From Burkholderiales bacterium 67-32 (lineage in GTDB: Bacteria; Pseudomonadota; Gammaproteobacteria; Burkholderiales; Burkholderiaceae_B): DNA of 64,000 nucleotides. The stretch's first letter is position 1; each line of letters begins with the position of its first letter. This document shows positions 9,042 to 16,262 of the stretch, one piece after another. The notes under the pieces are model-generated. The model did no database searches. It was not told the origin of the DNA and saw nothing but the letters and a program-made list of their open reading frames with translations. Both the position numbers and the translations under genes were made by a program. The stretch lies in the NCBI GenBank assembly GCA_001898625.1, contig MKUP01000010.1, forward strand, positions 62,001 through 126,000, given 5' to 3'.

Positions 9042-9057
9042 AGTAAAGGGCTTTACT
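9042..9057. promoter_or_regulatory. Perfect palindrome upstream of mor, candidate operator
   Basis: AGTAAAGGGCTTTACT consists of 7-base arms around a GG centre, 67 bases upstream of the mor-like start codon. It could be a repressor or activator site for leftward late transcription. No recognised family consensus was matched, and no second copy was found near the rightward genes. Confidence 0.3.
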
Positions 9058-9071
9058 ACTTTGGACTTTCT

Positions 9072-9330
9072 TCGTGCAGCAACACGAGAAAGCTCGAATG
9101 CGTCGTCAACGCCGCATTTGTTTCCGAGCACGGCAACTTCATGGCCAGGCTGGACGTGCTGGGCATCGAAGACCGCGTCGCCCGCCGCTTCATGCAGTTG
9201 GCCGTCAAGTTAACAAAACGGGCGACGTCGCCCGTTTTGACAGCAGCAGGAGGCCAATTCAAACTGTTCTAGATGCTGGGCGAAACGACAAGCAGGTCGG
9301 AGCGCTGGAGTTAAGCGCGGTCGCCGCGTA
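9072..9330 (+). pseudogene. Decayed DUF3102-like fragment A
   Basis: Residues resembling EHGNFMARLDVLGIEDRVAR, followed by RFMQLAVKL, align with the better-preserved copy at 9345-9802. DUF3102 is a family of phage, plasmid and integrative-element proteins with a helical core around an HGxWxxxL-type motif. In this copy the reading frame hits a TAG at 9270-9272, exactly where copy B has GAG, and then matches B again through small indels into the adjacent frame (KQVGALELSAV against EQIEELELTG). The 5' part is missing. It is a remnant without a plausible product; the alignment was made by eye. Confidence 0.5.
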
Positions 9331-9344
9331 GCTCGGCTCCCCGC

Positions 9345-9802
9345 TCCCCGTTGATTGCATTCACCCCGACCTGATCCAGAGCAACATTGCCGCCAATATG
9401 CGCCGTAGTGTGGAGGCGTGCCTAGAGGTGGGCCGCGGTCTCCGCGTCCTCAAGGAAGCATGCCCGCATGGGCAGTTTGTCCCCCGACTGGACGTCCTGG
9501 GCATTGAACCCCGAGTCGCGCAGAGGTTCATGGCATCGGCTGTCAAGTTCTCAAATACGACGACGTCGTCGCTTTTGAAGGCGATCGGAACGGAGTCCAA
9601 ACTTTTCGAGATGCTGGTTCTGGACGATGAGCAGATCGAGGAACTGGAACTGACCGGCCAAACCGGCGAACTGAAGCTCGACGACATCGCCGCGATGTCC
9701 GTCAAGGAACTGCGGGCCGCGCTGCGCGAGGAGCGGGCCGAGAAGGAGGTCTGCGCCATGCTCAAAGGCGATTGCCAAATGCTGCGTCGACGCAATATTT
9801 GA
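9345..9802 (+). pseudogene. 5'-truncated DUF3102-like gene, copy B
   Basis: The longest of three related fragments. The open frame runs from about 9350 and reads IHPDLIQSNIAANMRRSVEA, then GRGLRVLKEACPHGQFVPRL and LGIEPRVAQRFMASAVKF, characteristic of DUF3102-like proteins, and ends with a charged helical tail containing ELKLDDIAAMSVKELRAALREE. The first ATG in frame (9398) is well inside the conserved domain and no start codon precedes it, so the 5' end appears to have been lost. A shortened 134-residue product from 9398 remains possible. The known family occurs beside replication or transfer genes of mobile elements; its function here is not evident. Confidence 0.5.
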
Positions 9803-9960
9803 AACTTGCCTGGGGCCTGTATGAAACGCTGAGCGACGCCCGGCTCCTGGTCTAGAACCCCTAACTGTGGCAGGAATTGGCCGTGCGGGCAGACTTCCTT
9901 CAGTACGCGTAGGCCGCGTCCGGCCTTCCCTCGACGCTGCGACGCACCCTGAGCATTACA
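9800..9960 (-). pseudogene. Inverted DUF3102-like fragment C
   Basis: On the minus strand this stretch encodes GLRVLKEVCPHGQFLPQLGV then EPGVAQRFIQAPGKF, closely related to copy B, so B and C form a diverged inverted repeat separated by about 240 bases. Upstream similarity on the same strand is disrupted by indels. The stretch from 9961 to 10242 that follows, before the HEPN/MauJ-like gene, contains short open frames on the plus strand (9867-10166 and 10097-10327) with no recognisable protein features. I see nothing else in it apart from the strong ribosome binding site at its end. Confidence 0.45.
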
Positions 9961-10242
9961 GTCGGGCTTCGCGGACAAACTGCCAACTTTCGAAAAACGG
10001 CTCTGGTGGCGTTTCTGACCCGCGACATGACTCATTACCTATACCTACTCCTAATCGGGGCGTCCAACCCCGTTTGGAACGATTTGGAACAGGGTCTTGT
10101 CATGGGGCAGGTACTGCCATTCACGCTGCAGGACCTTTCAGTCGCCAAATGAGGCTAAATTTCTAGGCGGCGAGGTTGCCCAGGATGATCAGCGGGCGAG
10201 CGCTTGTTTCCGCCATGACGACTTACAAAAAGGGAGGGAGCC

Positions 10243-11211
10243 ATGCCCACAGAAGGTGCTGCTAGCGCAAGTATTCCCGTTGAGAACCTCGGACCGTCCG
10301 GTATCCGAGGCGAACTCTACGTGGTAGCACTCACGGACGATGAAAAGCGATCGGATAGCGCGCGACTCAATGATCGAACTCCACGGCAGTTCAAGATTGC
10401 TGCGCGGCTCGCAAAATCGCCGGCAGTGAGCGGCAACATCAAGGGTGACTTCGATGCCAATGACGGCAGTTCGTACTTCCATGTTCCGCAGGGCCAAATA
10501 CTGAGCCGGGTTCGTTGCAGCGCCGGAGTCTTCGAGATTAAGAAGAATGAACAGGACGAGCAGTCATTGATCGAGTTCGAGTGTCAAGCCGAGAGCGTGG
10601 CGGCGGCTAAGACCTTATTTCTCGAAACTGTTCTGCCCTTCCTCGATCATCAAGCTTACCTAGCCGACTGTCCTCTGTTCATAGAAGCGGTTCGTATCGA
10701 AGACCCGACCAACGGCGTGACCTCAATCGACTACATATCGCCATATAGGCAAGTCGTGGTCTCGCCTCACATAAAGCTATGCCGGCAGGAGCTGGCACCC
10801 GTGTACGCGATGTACCGCGACGCGAAGAACTCGCACAGTGACTTCTATAAGTTCCTTTGCTACCACAAGATTCTTGAGGGCTTGCTCGGCTCTGTCCGCT
10901 CTGGCGTTCGCCAGCGAGCCCAAAAAAAGGGGGTCGAGCTATCAAAACGCCGTGAGTTGATCCCTTTTTCGGATGCGATTGTTCCTGAGTATAAGGAGTG
11001 GCAGGGTAAGTCCGTTAAAGCCTTTTTCGACGGAGTGATGACGCCGCAGTTTCGCAACGCAGTAGCGCACTTCATCTTAGCAAACGGCCAGGCGTTGAAC
11101 TTGAGCGCACCAAAAGAGCTGCTGCGGTACGCGAACATCCTTCACATCTCTGAGCTGTGCGTGCGAACCGTCATCGAAACACAGGAAGCGTGGTTGACAG
11201 AGCTATCCTAG
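10243..11211 (+). CDS. HEPN-like / MauJ-like protein, possible island cargo effector
   Basis: A 322-residue protein with no signal peptide or membrane segment. The C-terminal part has the sequence pattern of proteins annotated as MauJ-like: DFYKFLCYHKILEGLLGSVR (about 200-219), a basic stretch, then FFDGVMTPQFRNAVAHFIL (261-279). RNAVAH at 271-276 matches the Rx4-6H signature of HEPN domains, where Arg and His are catalytic in toxin and defence RNases. The N-terminal 140 residues are mixed alpha/beta and unrecognised. The start is supported by GGGAGGGAG immediately upstream. It stands alone between the decayed fragments and the transposition module, a typical cargo position. The MauJ name is historical and no role in methylamine use is implied. 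A nuclease or defence role is inference from the motif. Confidence 0.6.
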   Translation: MPTEGAASASIPVENLGPSGIRGELYVVALTDDEKRSDSARLNDRTPRQFKIAARLAKSPAVSGNIKGDFDANDGSSYFHVPQGQILSRVRCSAGVFEIKKNEQDEQSLIEFECQAESVAAAKTLFLETVLPFLDHQAYLADCPLFIEAVRIEDPTNGVTSIDYISPYRQVVVSPHIKLCRQELAPVYAMYRDAKNSHSDFYKFLCYHKILEGLLGSVRSGVRQRAQKKGVELSKRRELIPFSDAIVPEYKEWQGKSVKAFFDGVMTPQFRNAVAHFILANGQALNLSAPKELLRYANILHISELCVRTVIETQEAWLTELS

Positions 11212-11333
11212 CAATCTGCGTTGACGCGGACGTAGCTGCGGACAGGCGTCAGGTGGGCCCAAAAATCATGTTCTGCGGGGTACAATTCCGCGGCTTCCCA
11301 GTAGCGCGCTTTCTTTCGCAGTGTTAAACAAAG

Positions 11334-11361
11334 TTGCGTCACACGAAACATCGGGTATGAT
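11334..11361 (+). promoter_or_regulatory. Sigma-70-type promoter candidate for the leader RNA and transposition genes
   Basis: TTGCGT (-35, 11334-11339) and TATGAT (-10, 11356-11361) are separated by 16 bases. It reads rightward into the structured leader at 11366-11525 and the gene starting at 11582. It is a good match to the consensus in the middle of a 370-base gene-free stretch, and the only convincing promoter I see there. Confidence 0.45.
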
Positions 11362-11365
11362 TGGC

Positions 11366-11525
11366 TCAGGTGCTGAACACACCTTCCGTCAGCGGCTCGA
11401 CCGCGCCCGACAGCAAGCGGTTTTTTTGCGGCCATAGGTTTCCCGTCTATGGCCGGGTAGCGCGCAGTGATACAAGACCCGCAAGGGAAAGGCTGCGGGC
11501 CGTCTGACGGCGGTGTTCAAGTACC
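11366..11525 (+). ncRNA. Putative structured leader / C4-antisense-like RNA
   Basis: The stretch folds into a long-range closed structure. TGAACAC (11374-11380) pairs with GTGTTCA (11513-11519), and CCGTCAG (11386-11392) with CTGACGG (11504-11510). Inside are GCGG/CCGC (11392-11404), a perfect 8-base hairpin GGCCATAG/CTATGGCC (11430-11454), and CCGC/GCGG followed by seven T residues (11401-11427), which resembles an attenuator or terminator. It lies just after a promoter and before a phage-type regulatory gene. From memory the layout resembles conserved leaders in phage and integrative elements, including C4 antisense RNA, but the class could not be checked. It may alternatively be an attenuated mRNA leader. 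The remaining bases from 11212 to 11333 and 11526 to 11581 hold nothing else recognised except the GGAGG ribosome binding site. Confidence 0.5.
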
Positions 11526-11581
11526 TGGCCGCCCCTCTGAACAGGGGGCGAAAAGTTGAACGAAACCGTCAGGAGGCCAAC

Positions 11582-12343
11582 ATGGCTGCTCGCAAGTCCT
11601 CGCTCGCCCAGGATCTGGCTCGGTATGCACCCGAGTCTGTCAAGTCCCCGCAGATTTTTCCTCTCTACCAAGACCTCATCCGCCAACGCGAACGGATGCT
11701 GGCTTCCGACGGTAAAGATCCGAAACAGCATCAGACAATGGGCGCGATGCTGGCAGACATGCAGCGGCGCATTCCGCAATCCGACTGGCCTGCCCTGTGT
11801 CGGTCCCTTGGTGTCGGTCAGGGCAATTCCCGCCGCCTGATCGCACTGGCGCAGCGCTTTGCGCGTGGCGAATTTGGTCAGTGCTCCGTTGCTCAGCTTT
11901 ACTTGTTAACGTCGCTCAATGACGATGAACTGGCACGCCTTGCCGAAGGCGGCCGAGTCGCCCGATTCACGCTACGTCAGATGGCCAAGCTGTCGCCGCC
12001 GGTTCTGGCAGGGCTACTCAAAGTCCGCACGGAGTTGGATGGCGAGTCCGACATGGCCGGGTTTGGGGCGGCAGTCAAGGTCGCCATTACGAATCTTCAA
12101 GCATGCAACGCGGAGCAAGGCCGGATCATTGACGGCGTTCGGGGGACACTTCAGGTGTTCATCGACTTGATCTGCGCAGGCGGCAACGTGAAGCTGGTCG
12201 AACTACAGGCAGAGACTTTGATGGACTGCATGATGACTCTCATCGAGCAGCTCGAAAAGGCACGAGGCAAGGACACACGTATTGCCAACGAGCTTTCGTC
12301 CATCGAACGCATGCTGCCAGCCGCGGCGATCAGCAGTCGCTGA
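11582..12343 (+). CDS. Unknown protein upstream of the transposase, possible DNA-binding regulator
   Basis: A 253-residue protein without a confident family. The ATG at 11582 is chosen over an upstream in-frame start because AGGAGG lies 6-7 bases before it. The sequence has an N-terminal basic helix (AARKSSLAQDLARYA), then IPQSDWPALCRSLGVGQGNS followed by RRLIALAQRF (about 68-97), which resembles the DUF3102 core and could also be a helix-turn-helix. LTSLNDDELARLAEGGRVAR and a long helical C-terminus (about 160-245) follow. It is preceded by a promoter and a structured leader and followed 54 bases later by the transposase gene. A role in controlling or assisting transposition is plausible by position only. 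Confidence 0.55.
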   Translation: MAARKSSLAQDLARYAPESVKSPQIFPLYQDLIRQRERMLASDGKDPKQHQTMGAMLADMQRRIPQSDWPALCRSLGVGQGNSRRLIALAQRFARGEFGQCSVAQLYLLTSLNDDELARLAEGGRVARFTLRQMAKLSPPVLAGLLKVRTELDGESDMAGFGAAVKVAITNLQACNAEQGRIIDGVRGTLQVFIDLICAGGNVKLVELQAETLMDCMMTLIEQLEKARGKDTRIANELSSIERMLPAAAISSR

Positions 12344-12360
12344 GTCTGAGCGTGTGTGCT

Positions 12361-12388
12361 GACGTGCCCGGTCGAGACCGGGCACGTC
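12361..12388. repeat. Perfect 28-base palindrome in the transposase 5' region
   Basis: GACGTGCCCGGTC and its exact reverse complement are separated by GA. It lies between the stop of the preceding gene and the likely ATG (12398) of the transposase, ending 9 bases before that ATG. As RNA it would form a strong GC-rich hairpin that could hide the start region. As DNA it could be an operator. There is no run of T residues after it, so a classical terminator is less likely. Confidence 0.6.
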
Positions 12389-12397
12389 TTCAACCAG

Positions 12398-14182
12398 ATG
12401 AAGAACCCCGACCTTTCGCTCCTGGATTACTTGCGCCATCTTGCGGAGACACTCGCGTCTACGCCACATGGGGCAAAGGAAGCGGTTTATCGCCAGGCGA
12501 TGGAAGACCTGCAGTGTAGTCGGGGCAGCGTCTTCCGACATCTACAGCACTTTCGTCAATCCCAACGTAAGCCGAGGTCCGATTCGGGCAGTACGGCGCT
12601 CACCCTCGAAGAAGCTCAAGCGATATCGGAACTGGTCCTTCAGTCCATGCGTGGCAATGGCAAACGCCTGCTCACATTCGCCGATGCAATTCAGATCGCC
12701 CGAGACAGCGGCCTTGTGAAGGCGAGCCGCATCAATATGCACGGCCAGTTCAGCCCTTTAGGAACCGATGCCGTTGTGCGAGCCCTATGGCGGTATGGGG
12801 TTCATCCGGACCAGTTGCTAGTGCCAACACCCCACGTACGGATGGCAAGCCTGCATCCTAACCACGTGTGGCAACTCGATGCTTCGGTATGCGTCCTCTA
12901 CTACTTGAAGGACACCGCAGGTGTGCGGCTGGCCGCAATGGAGGCCGATCAATTCTATCGGAACAAGCCAGACAACTATGAGCGAATCGCCAATGATCGG
13001 CTGATGCGGTACGTCATTACGGACCACTACAGCGGCACTATTTATCTGCAGTACGTCCTAGGCAGCGAGTCGAGTGAAAACTTAGCCAGAGTGTTCATCG
13101 ATGCCATTCACCCACGCGATACCAGCACAGACCCTTTTCATGGCGTTCCTCTGCATTTGGTGATTGATCCAGGCAGCGCCAACACAGGCCATTTGTTCAC
13201 AAATCTGTTACGTCGTCTCGGAGTCGCGCCAATTGTCAACAAGCCGAGAGCGCCCCGAGCGAAAGGTCAAGTCGAGGGCGCTCACAATATTGTGGAGCGC
13301 CGGTTCGAGGGCCGACTTCGCTTCACGGGGGCCGACTCGCTAGATGACCTCAATGAAAAAGCGCACGTTTGGATGCAGGAATTCAACAGTATCGAAATTC
13401 ACCGCCGACACGGTCGGCCCCGCTATGTAATGTGGCAAACCATCGCTCAAGAACAACTGAGACTCGCACCAGGCCCGGCCATCTGTCGCGCGATGTTGAC
13501 CACCAAGCCCCAGCTCCGACGTGTGCGCGGTGACCTGACCATTTCGTTCGCAATGCGCGGCCAGCGCAGCCGCACTTATAGCGTCACTGAAGTGCCCGAC
13601 GTATACGTCGGAAAGCTGGTGGCGGTGTGTGTGAATCCTTACGTGTTTCCGAGTATCAACATCGTCGATGTAGACGCTGCTGGCAATGAACGAATTTTGG
13701 CCGTGTGCGAGCCGATCGTCTTCAGTTCGGCAGGATTCCCGGTCAGCGCTCCAGTGTTCGCGAACGCTGTCACGGCGCGCCCTGTCGTGCTCGCACCGGA
13801 GGTGGCACGAGCTAAATCTCGGGTACGAGCCTATGGAGTGGAAAGAGTCGAGGAGGCCATCGCCATGGAACGAGTCCACGCCATCCCAACATTCGGGCTT
13901 ACCCAAGGGCTGAAGGCATTACCAAACGGCAGATCGCCCGTCGCATTCTTGCCTCGCCCAGGTGTCGCCACAGGCGCGATCCCTATGGCAGTGAAGGCCA
14001 GACGTTTAAGTCTGGTTAAAGCCGCGTTGCTGCTCAGCCAACGAATGGGGGATGCGTGGCATCCCGAGAACTTCGCGAAGCTTGCCGAACGCTATCCAGA
14101 TGGCGTAAGCGAGGACGAGTTCGATTCCTTAGAAAACTGGCTTCGAACACGGGGAGACGGCCGTGCTAGCGAGGTCGCTTAG
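12398..14182 (+). CDS. D,D(35)E transposase of the MuA/BcepMu TnpA/Tn552 class
   Basis: A 594-residue transposase that would cut the element ends and join them to target DNA. The catalytic triad is visible: D161 in HVWQLDAS, D257 in LHLVIDPGSANTG and E293 in KGQVEGAHNIVE, with exactly 35 residues between the second Asp and the Glu. The retroviral-integrase-like core spans about 150-310. It is preceded by an N-terminal helical DNA-binding region (residues 8-60) and followed by a Mu-type beta-barrel domain (about 380-455) and a basic tail. The ATG at 12398 is preferred, since the GTG at 12356 would put a 28-base palindrome within the coding region; neither has a strong ribosome binding site. 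It is followed 8 bases later by its ATPase partner. All motifs are intact, so it may be active. Confidence 0.82.
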   Translation: MKNPDLSLLDYLRHLAETLASTPHGAKEAVYRQAMEDLQCSRGSVFRHLQHFRQSQRKPRSDSGSTALTLEEAQAISELVLQSMRGNGKRLLTFADAIQIARDSGLVKASRINMHGQFSPLGTDAVVRALWRYGVHPDQLLVPTPHVRMASLHPNHVWQLDASVCVLYYLKDTAGVRLAAMEADQFYRNKPDNYERIANDRLMRYVITDHYSGTIYLQYVLGSESSENLARVFIDAIHPRDTSTDPFHGVPLHLVIDPGSANTGHLFTNLLRRLGVAPIVNKPRAPRAKGQVEGAHNIVERRFEGRLRFTGADSLDDLNEKAHVWMQEFNSIEIHRRHGRPRYVMWQTIAQEQLRLAPGPAICRAMLTTKPQLRRVRGDLTISFAMRGQRSRTYSVTEVPDVYVGKLVAVCVNPYVFPSINIVDVDAAGNERILAVCEPIVFSSAGFPVSAPVFANAVTARPVVLAPEVARAKSRVRAYGVERVEEAIAMERVHAIPTFGLTQGLKALPNGRSPVAFLPRPGVATGAIPMAVKARRLSLVKAALLLSQRMGDAWHPENFAKLAERYPDGVSEDEFDSLENWLRTRGDGRASEVA

Positions 14183-14190
14183 GAGAACAT

Positions 14191-15507
14191 ATGCGCCCGA
14201 TTCACGTACTGAGCCAAGCAGAAGAAAGAAAAGCCGCAAGGCAGCGGACGAAAGCCGCAACAGACTATCGCCGGCGCGAGACATTCCGGCCGCTGAACCT
14301 CAAGCTCGTGCTATTGCGATACGGCCTTCCCCAGCAGACTCTTGCAGATGCGCTGTCATGCCTCGTTCAACGCAAGGTTAGTCGCGTGACGGTTTCGCTG
14401 CTCTTGAACTGGGGCGTGTGGCCCAAACGGCTCAATGTTGAACAGGCCAAGGGCACGATAGAACGGACACTCTTGGCCGCGGGAGTGAGCCCGCAAGAAA
14501 TTTCCCTCTGCTGGCAAGAGCAAAGCATAGCTGAGCGTACGAAGTTCGGAGAGAAACCTGCCGAACGGATACCTGGCTTGTCCCGAATCAAACGAACTCA
14601 ACGAGCCCGTCGCCTTGCTTCGACGGACGACCTACTCCACGTGGAGGCCCATATGCTAACCCCACAAGCACGCACACACTTTTCCATAACGGTCAATCCC
14701 TTCCAGCAAGATGTGCAAGGCGCAAAGGATGTCTTTTCATCTGCCAGCATGGCATTCGTGCGCGAGGCGATGTATCAAGCAGCCGCAAATAGTGGCTTTG
14801 TCGCGGTGGTAGGAGAAGCCGGGGCCGGAAAGACGGTCCTGCGACGGTACTTGCAAGATCGCGTCGCCACTGAGGGGCTTCCCATTCGTATCGTCTATCC
14901 CCAATGCATTGATCGGAGCCGCCTGTCTTCCCCAATGATCTGTGAAGCGGTCATCAGAGACCTAGACCCGACGGCCAAAATCCCTGTATCTCTAGAGTCC
15001 AAGACTCGTTTCATGCAGGAGCGTCTCTTAGCATCCAGCCGAGCCAATTATCGACATGTGCTGATAATCGAGGAGGCGCACGATCTATCGGTTCCTCTCT
15101 TGAAGTTCCTTAAACGCTTCTGGGAACTCGAGGATGGATTTCGGAAGCTGATCGGGATCATCCTTATCGGTCAACCAGAGCTGAAACTCAAGCTAGATGA
15201 ACGGATGAACTGGGAAGCCCGGGAGGTCATCCGCCGTTGTGAACTGGTCGAATTGGAGCCGTTAGGCCACGATCTGGAGGCATACCTCTCATTCAAGCTA
15301 AAGCGGGTCGCGAAGAGCCTAGATGACGTATTCACATCTGACGCTCTGCCAGCTATAGAGCGCCGCCTCACGCAATCGAACGAGGCTCAGCAAACGGTAT
15401 CGCTTGCATATCCCTTATCGGTCAACAACCTGGTTGTGCGGGCCATGAATCTTGCCGCCACTCTCGGGATTCCCAAAGTGTCAGCAGAGGTCATTGAAAA
15501 TACCTAG
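14191..15507 (+). CDS. AAA ATPase transposition partner (MuB/TnpB/ExeA-like)
   Basis: A 438-residue ATPase of the GspA/ExeA-like AAA group, which in BcepMu, Tn552 and Mu-type systems selects target DNA and activates the transposase. Walker A GEAGAGKT is at 208-215 and Walker B LIIEEAH at 291-297, followed by a sensor-like IILIGQPEL. The N-terminal 150 residues include LRYGLPQQTLADALSCL and VTVSLLLNWGVWP, a helix-turn-helix-like region (about 40-80) comparable to the DNA-binding domain of MuB. The gene starts 8 bases after the transposase stop, with AGGAGA upstream, so the two form an operon. It appears intact. Confidence 0.78.
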   Translation: MRPIHVLSQAEERKAARQRTKAATDYRRRETFRPLNLKLVLLRYGLPQQTLADALSCLVQRKVSRVTVSLLLNWGVWPKRLNVEQAKGTIERTLLAAGVSPQEISLCWQEQSIAERTKFGEKPAERIPGLSRIKRTQRARRLASTDDLLHVEAHMLTPQARTHFSITVNPFQQDVQGAKDVFSSASMAFVREAMYQAAANSGFVAVVGEAGAGKTVLRRYLQDRVATEGLPIRIVYPQCIDRSRLSSPMICEAVIRDLDPTAKIPVSLESKTRFMQERLLASSRANYRHVLIIEEAHDLSVPLLKFLKRFWELEDGFRKLIGIILIGQPELKLKLDERMNWEAREVIRRCELVELEPLGHDLEAYLSFKLKRVAKSLDDVFTSDALPAIERRLTQSNEAQQTVSLAYPLSVNNLVVRAMNLAATLGIPKVSAEVIENT

Positions 15508-15572
15508 CAACCCAGTTGCACCCGGACATAGACATGGGAGAATCGTGACTTGCCCCCACACCGGACGCCACT

Positions 15573-16262
15573 ATGAAGACACTGCCGACAGCGCTGCTAC
15601 TTGCCGCGCTTTGTGCCTGCGACAGCGCACCGCCCCCGCCGCTTATACCCGGAAAATTCAATGGGGTTGAGCTTCCGGGACGGCCGGCACAGGCGAAAGC
15701 ATCTGGCTTTGTCGATTGCAGACCCTCGTATTCCGCTATCACTTGCGCTCGCTCCCAACCATTTGATTTCCTGGGGGTCACCCCGCGCGAAGCCTCTCTT
15801 AACCTAACGGGAAGAGACGCCTTTTCGGTCGAGCGAGCAACTGCGAAGGATCAGACAGGAGATGTTCGCCTGTTGCCCCCCGAGCTGCTTACATACGACT
15901 CTATCGATCTCACGTTTGAGCCGCCGCGTTACGATGAGAACTGCGTCAAACGGGCACGCGAAAAGGGTGGCTACACGCTAGAGGAGCCCGTGAGTTGCCT
16001 GACGAGCCAGCATTCGGTACGCAACCTCCGGACTGTGCTTGAGCAAAGAGCATGGATGGTAATCGCGTCGCGCGCAGCCTACACCACATTTGCGCATCCC
16101 GCCGAAAGTGTGTCGATCACTATCAGACGTGAGACCGCGACGCTTCAACGCATCGATGCAGCAGAGCGCGATGCCGCGATTAAATACCGGAAAGAGCGTG
16201 AAGCTACCGCTGCCGAAGCTGAGCGTGCAGGCCAGAAATTCGTCAGTGATATGGCGCGGTGA
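15573..16262 (+). CDS. Putative lipoprotein encoded at the island's right end
   Basis: A 229-residue protein with a short signal sequence, MKTLPTALLLAALCACDSAP. A lipobox-like LCAC ending at Cys16 (or AALC ending at Cys14) suggests lipid attachment at the membrane. The mature part is Pro-rich at first (PPPPLIPG), has an SITIRRETATLQRIDAAERD segment and ends in a charged helix. Four further cysteines could form disulphides in the periplasm. No family is recognised. It lies 65 bases after the ATPase gene, between the transposition operon and the right end, where phages often place lysogenic-conversion or exclusion genes. Such a role is inference from position only. It could be cotranscribed or have its own promoter. 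Confidence 0.6.
   Translation: MKTLPTALLLAALCACDSAPPPPLIPGKFNGVELPGRPAQAKASGFVDCRPSYSAITCARSQPFDFLGVTPREASLNLTGRDAFSVERATAKDQTGDVRLLPPELLTYDSIDLTFEPPRYDENCVKRAREKGGYTLEEPVSCLTSQHSVRNLRTVLEQRAWMVIASRAAYTTFAHPAESVSITIRRETATLQRIDAAERDAAIKYRKEREATAAEAERAGQKFVSDMAR

Noticed and set aside
11208-11435. 75-codon minus-strand frame in the gap before the structured leader
   Set aside because: It covers the promoter and leader structures and has no ribosome binding site or similarity; better explained as noncoding.
12398-15507. Interpretation as a Tn7-like or Tn5053-type transposon
   Set aside because: No TniQ, TnsA, resolvase or target-selector genes are present, while Mor and J genes point to a transposable phage origin.
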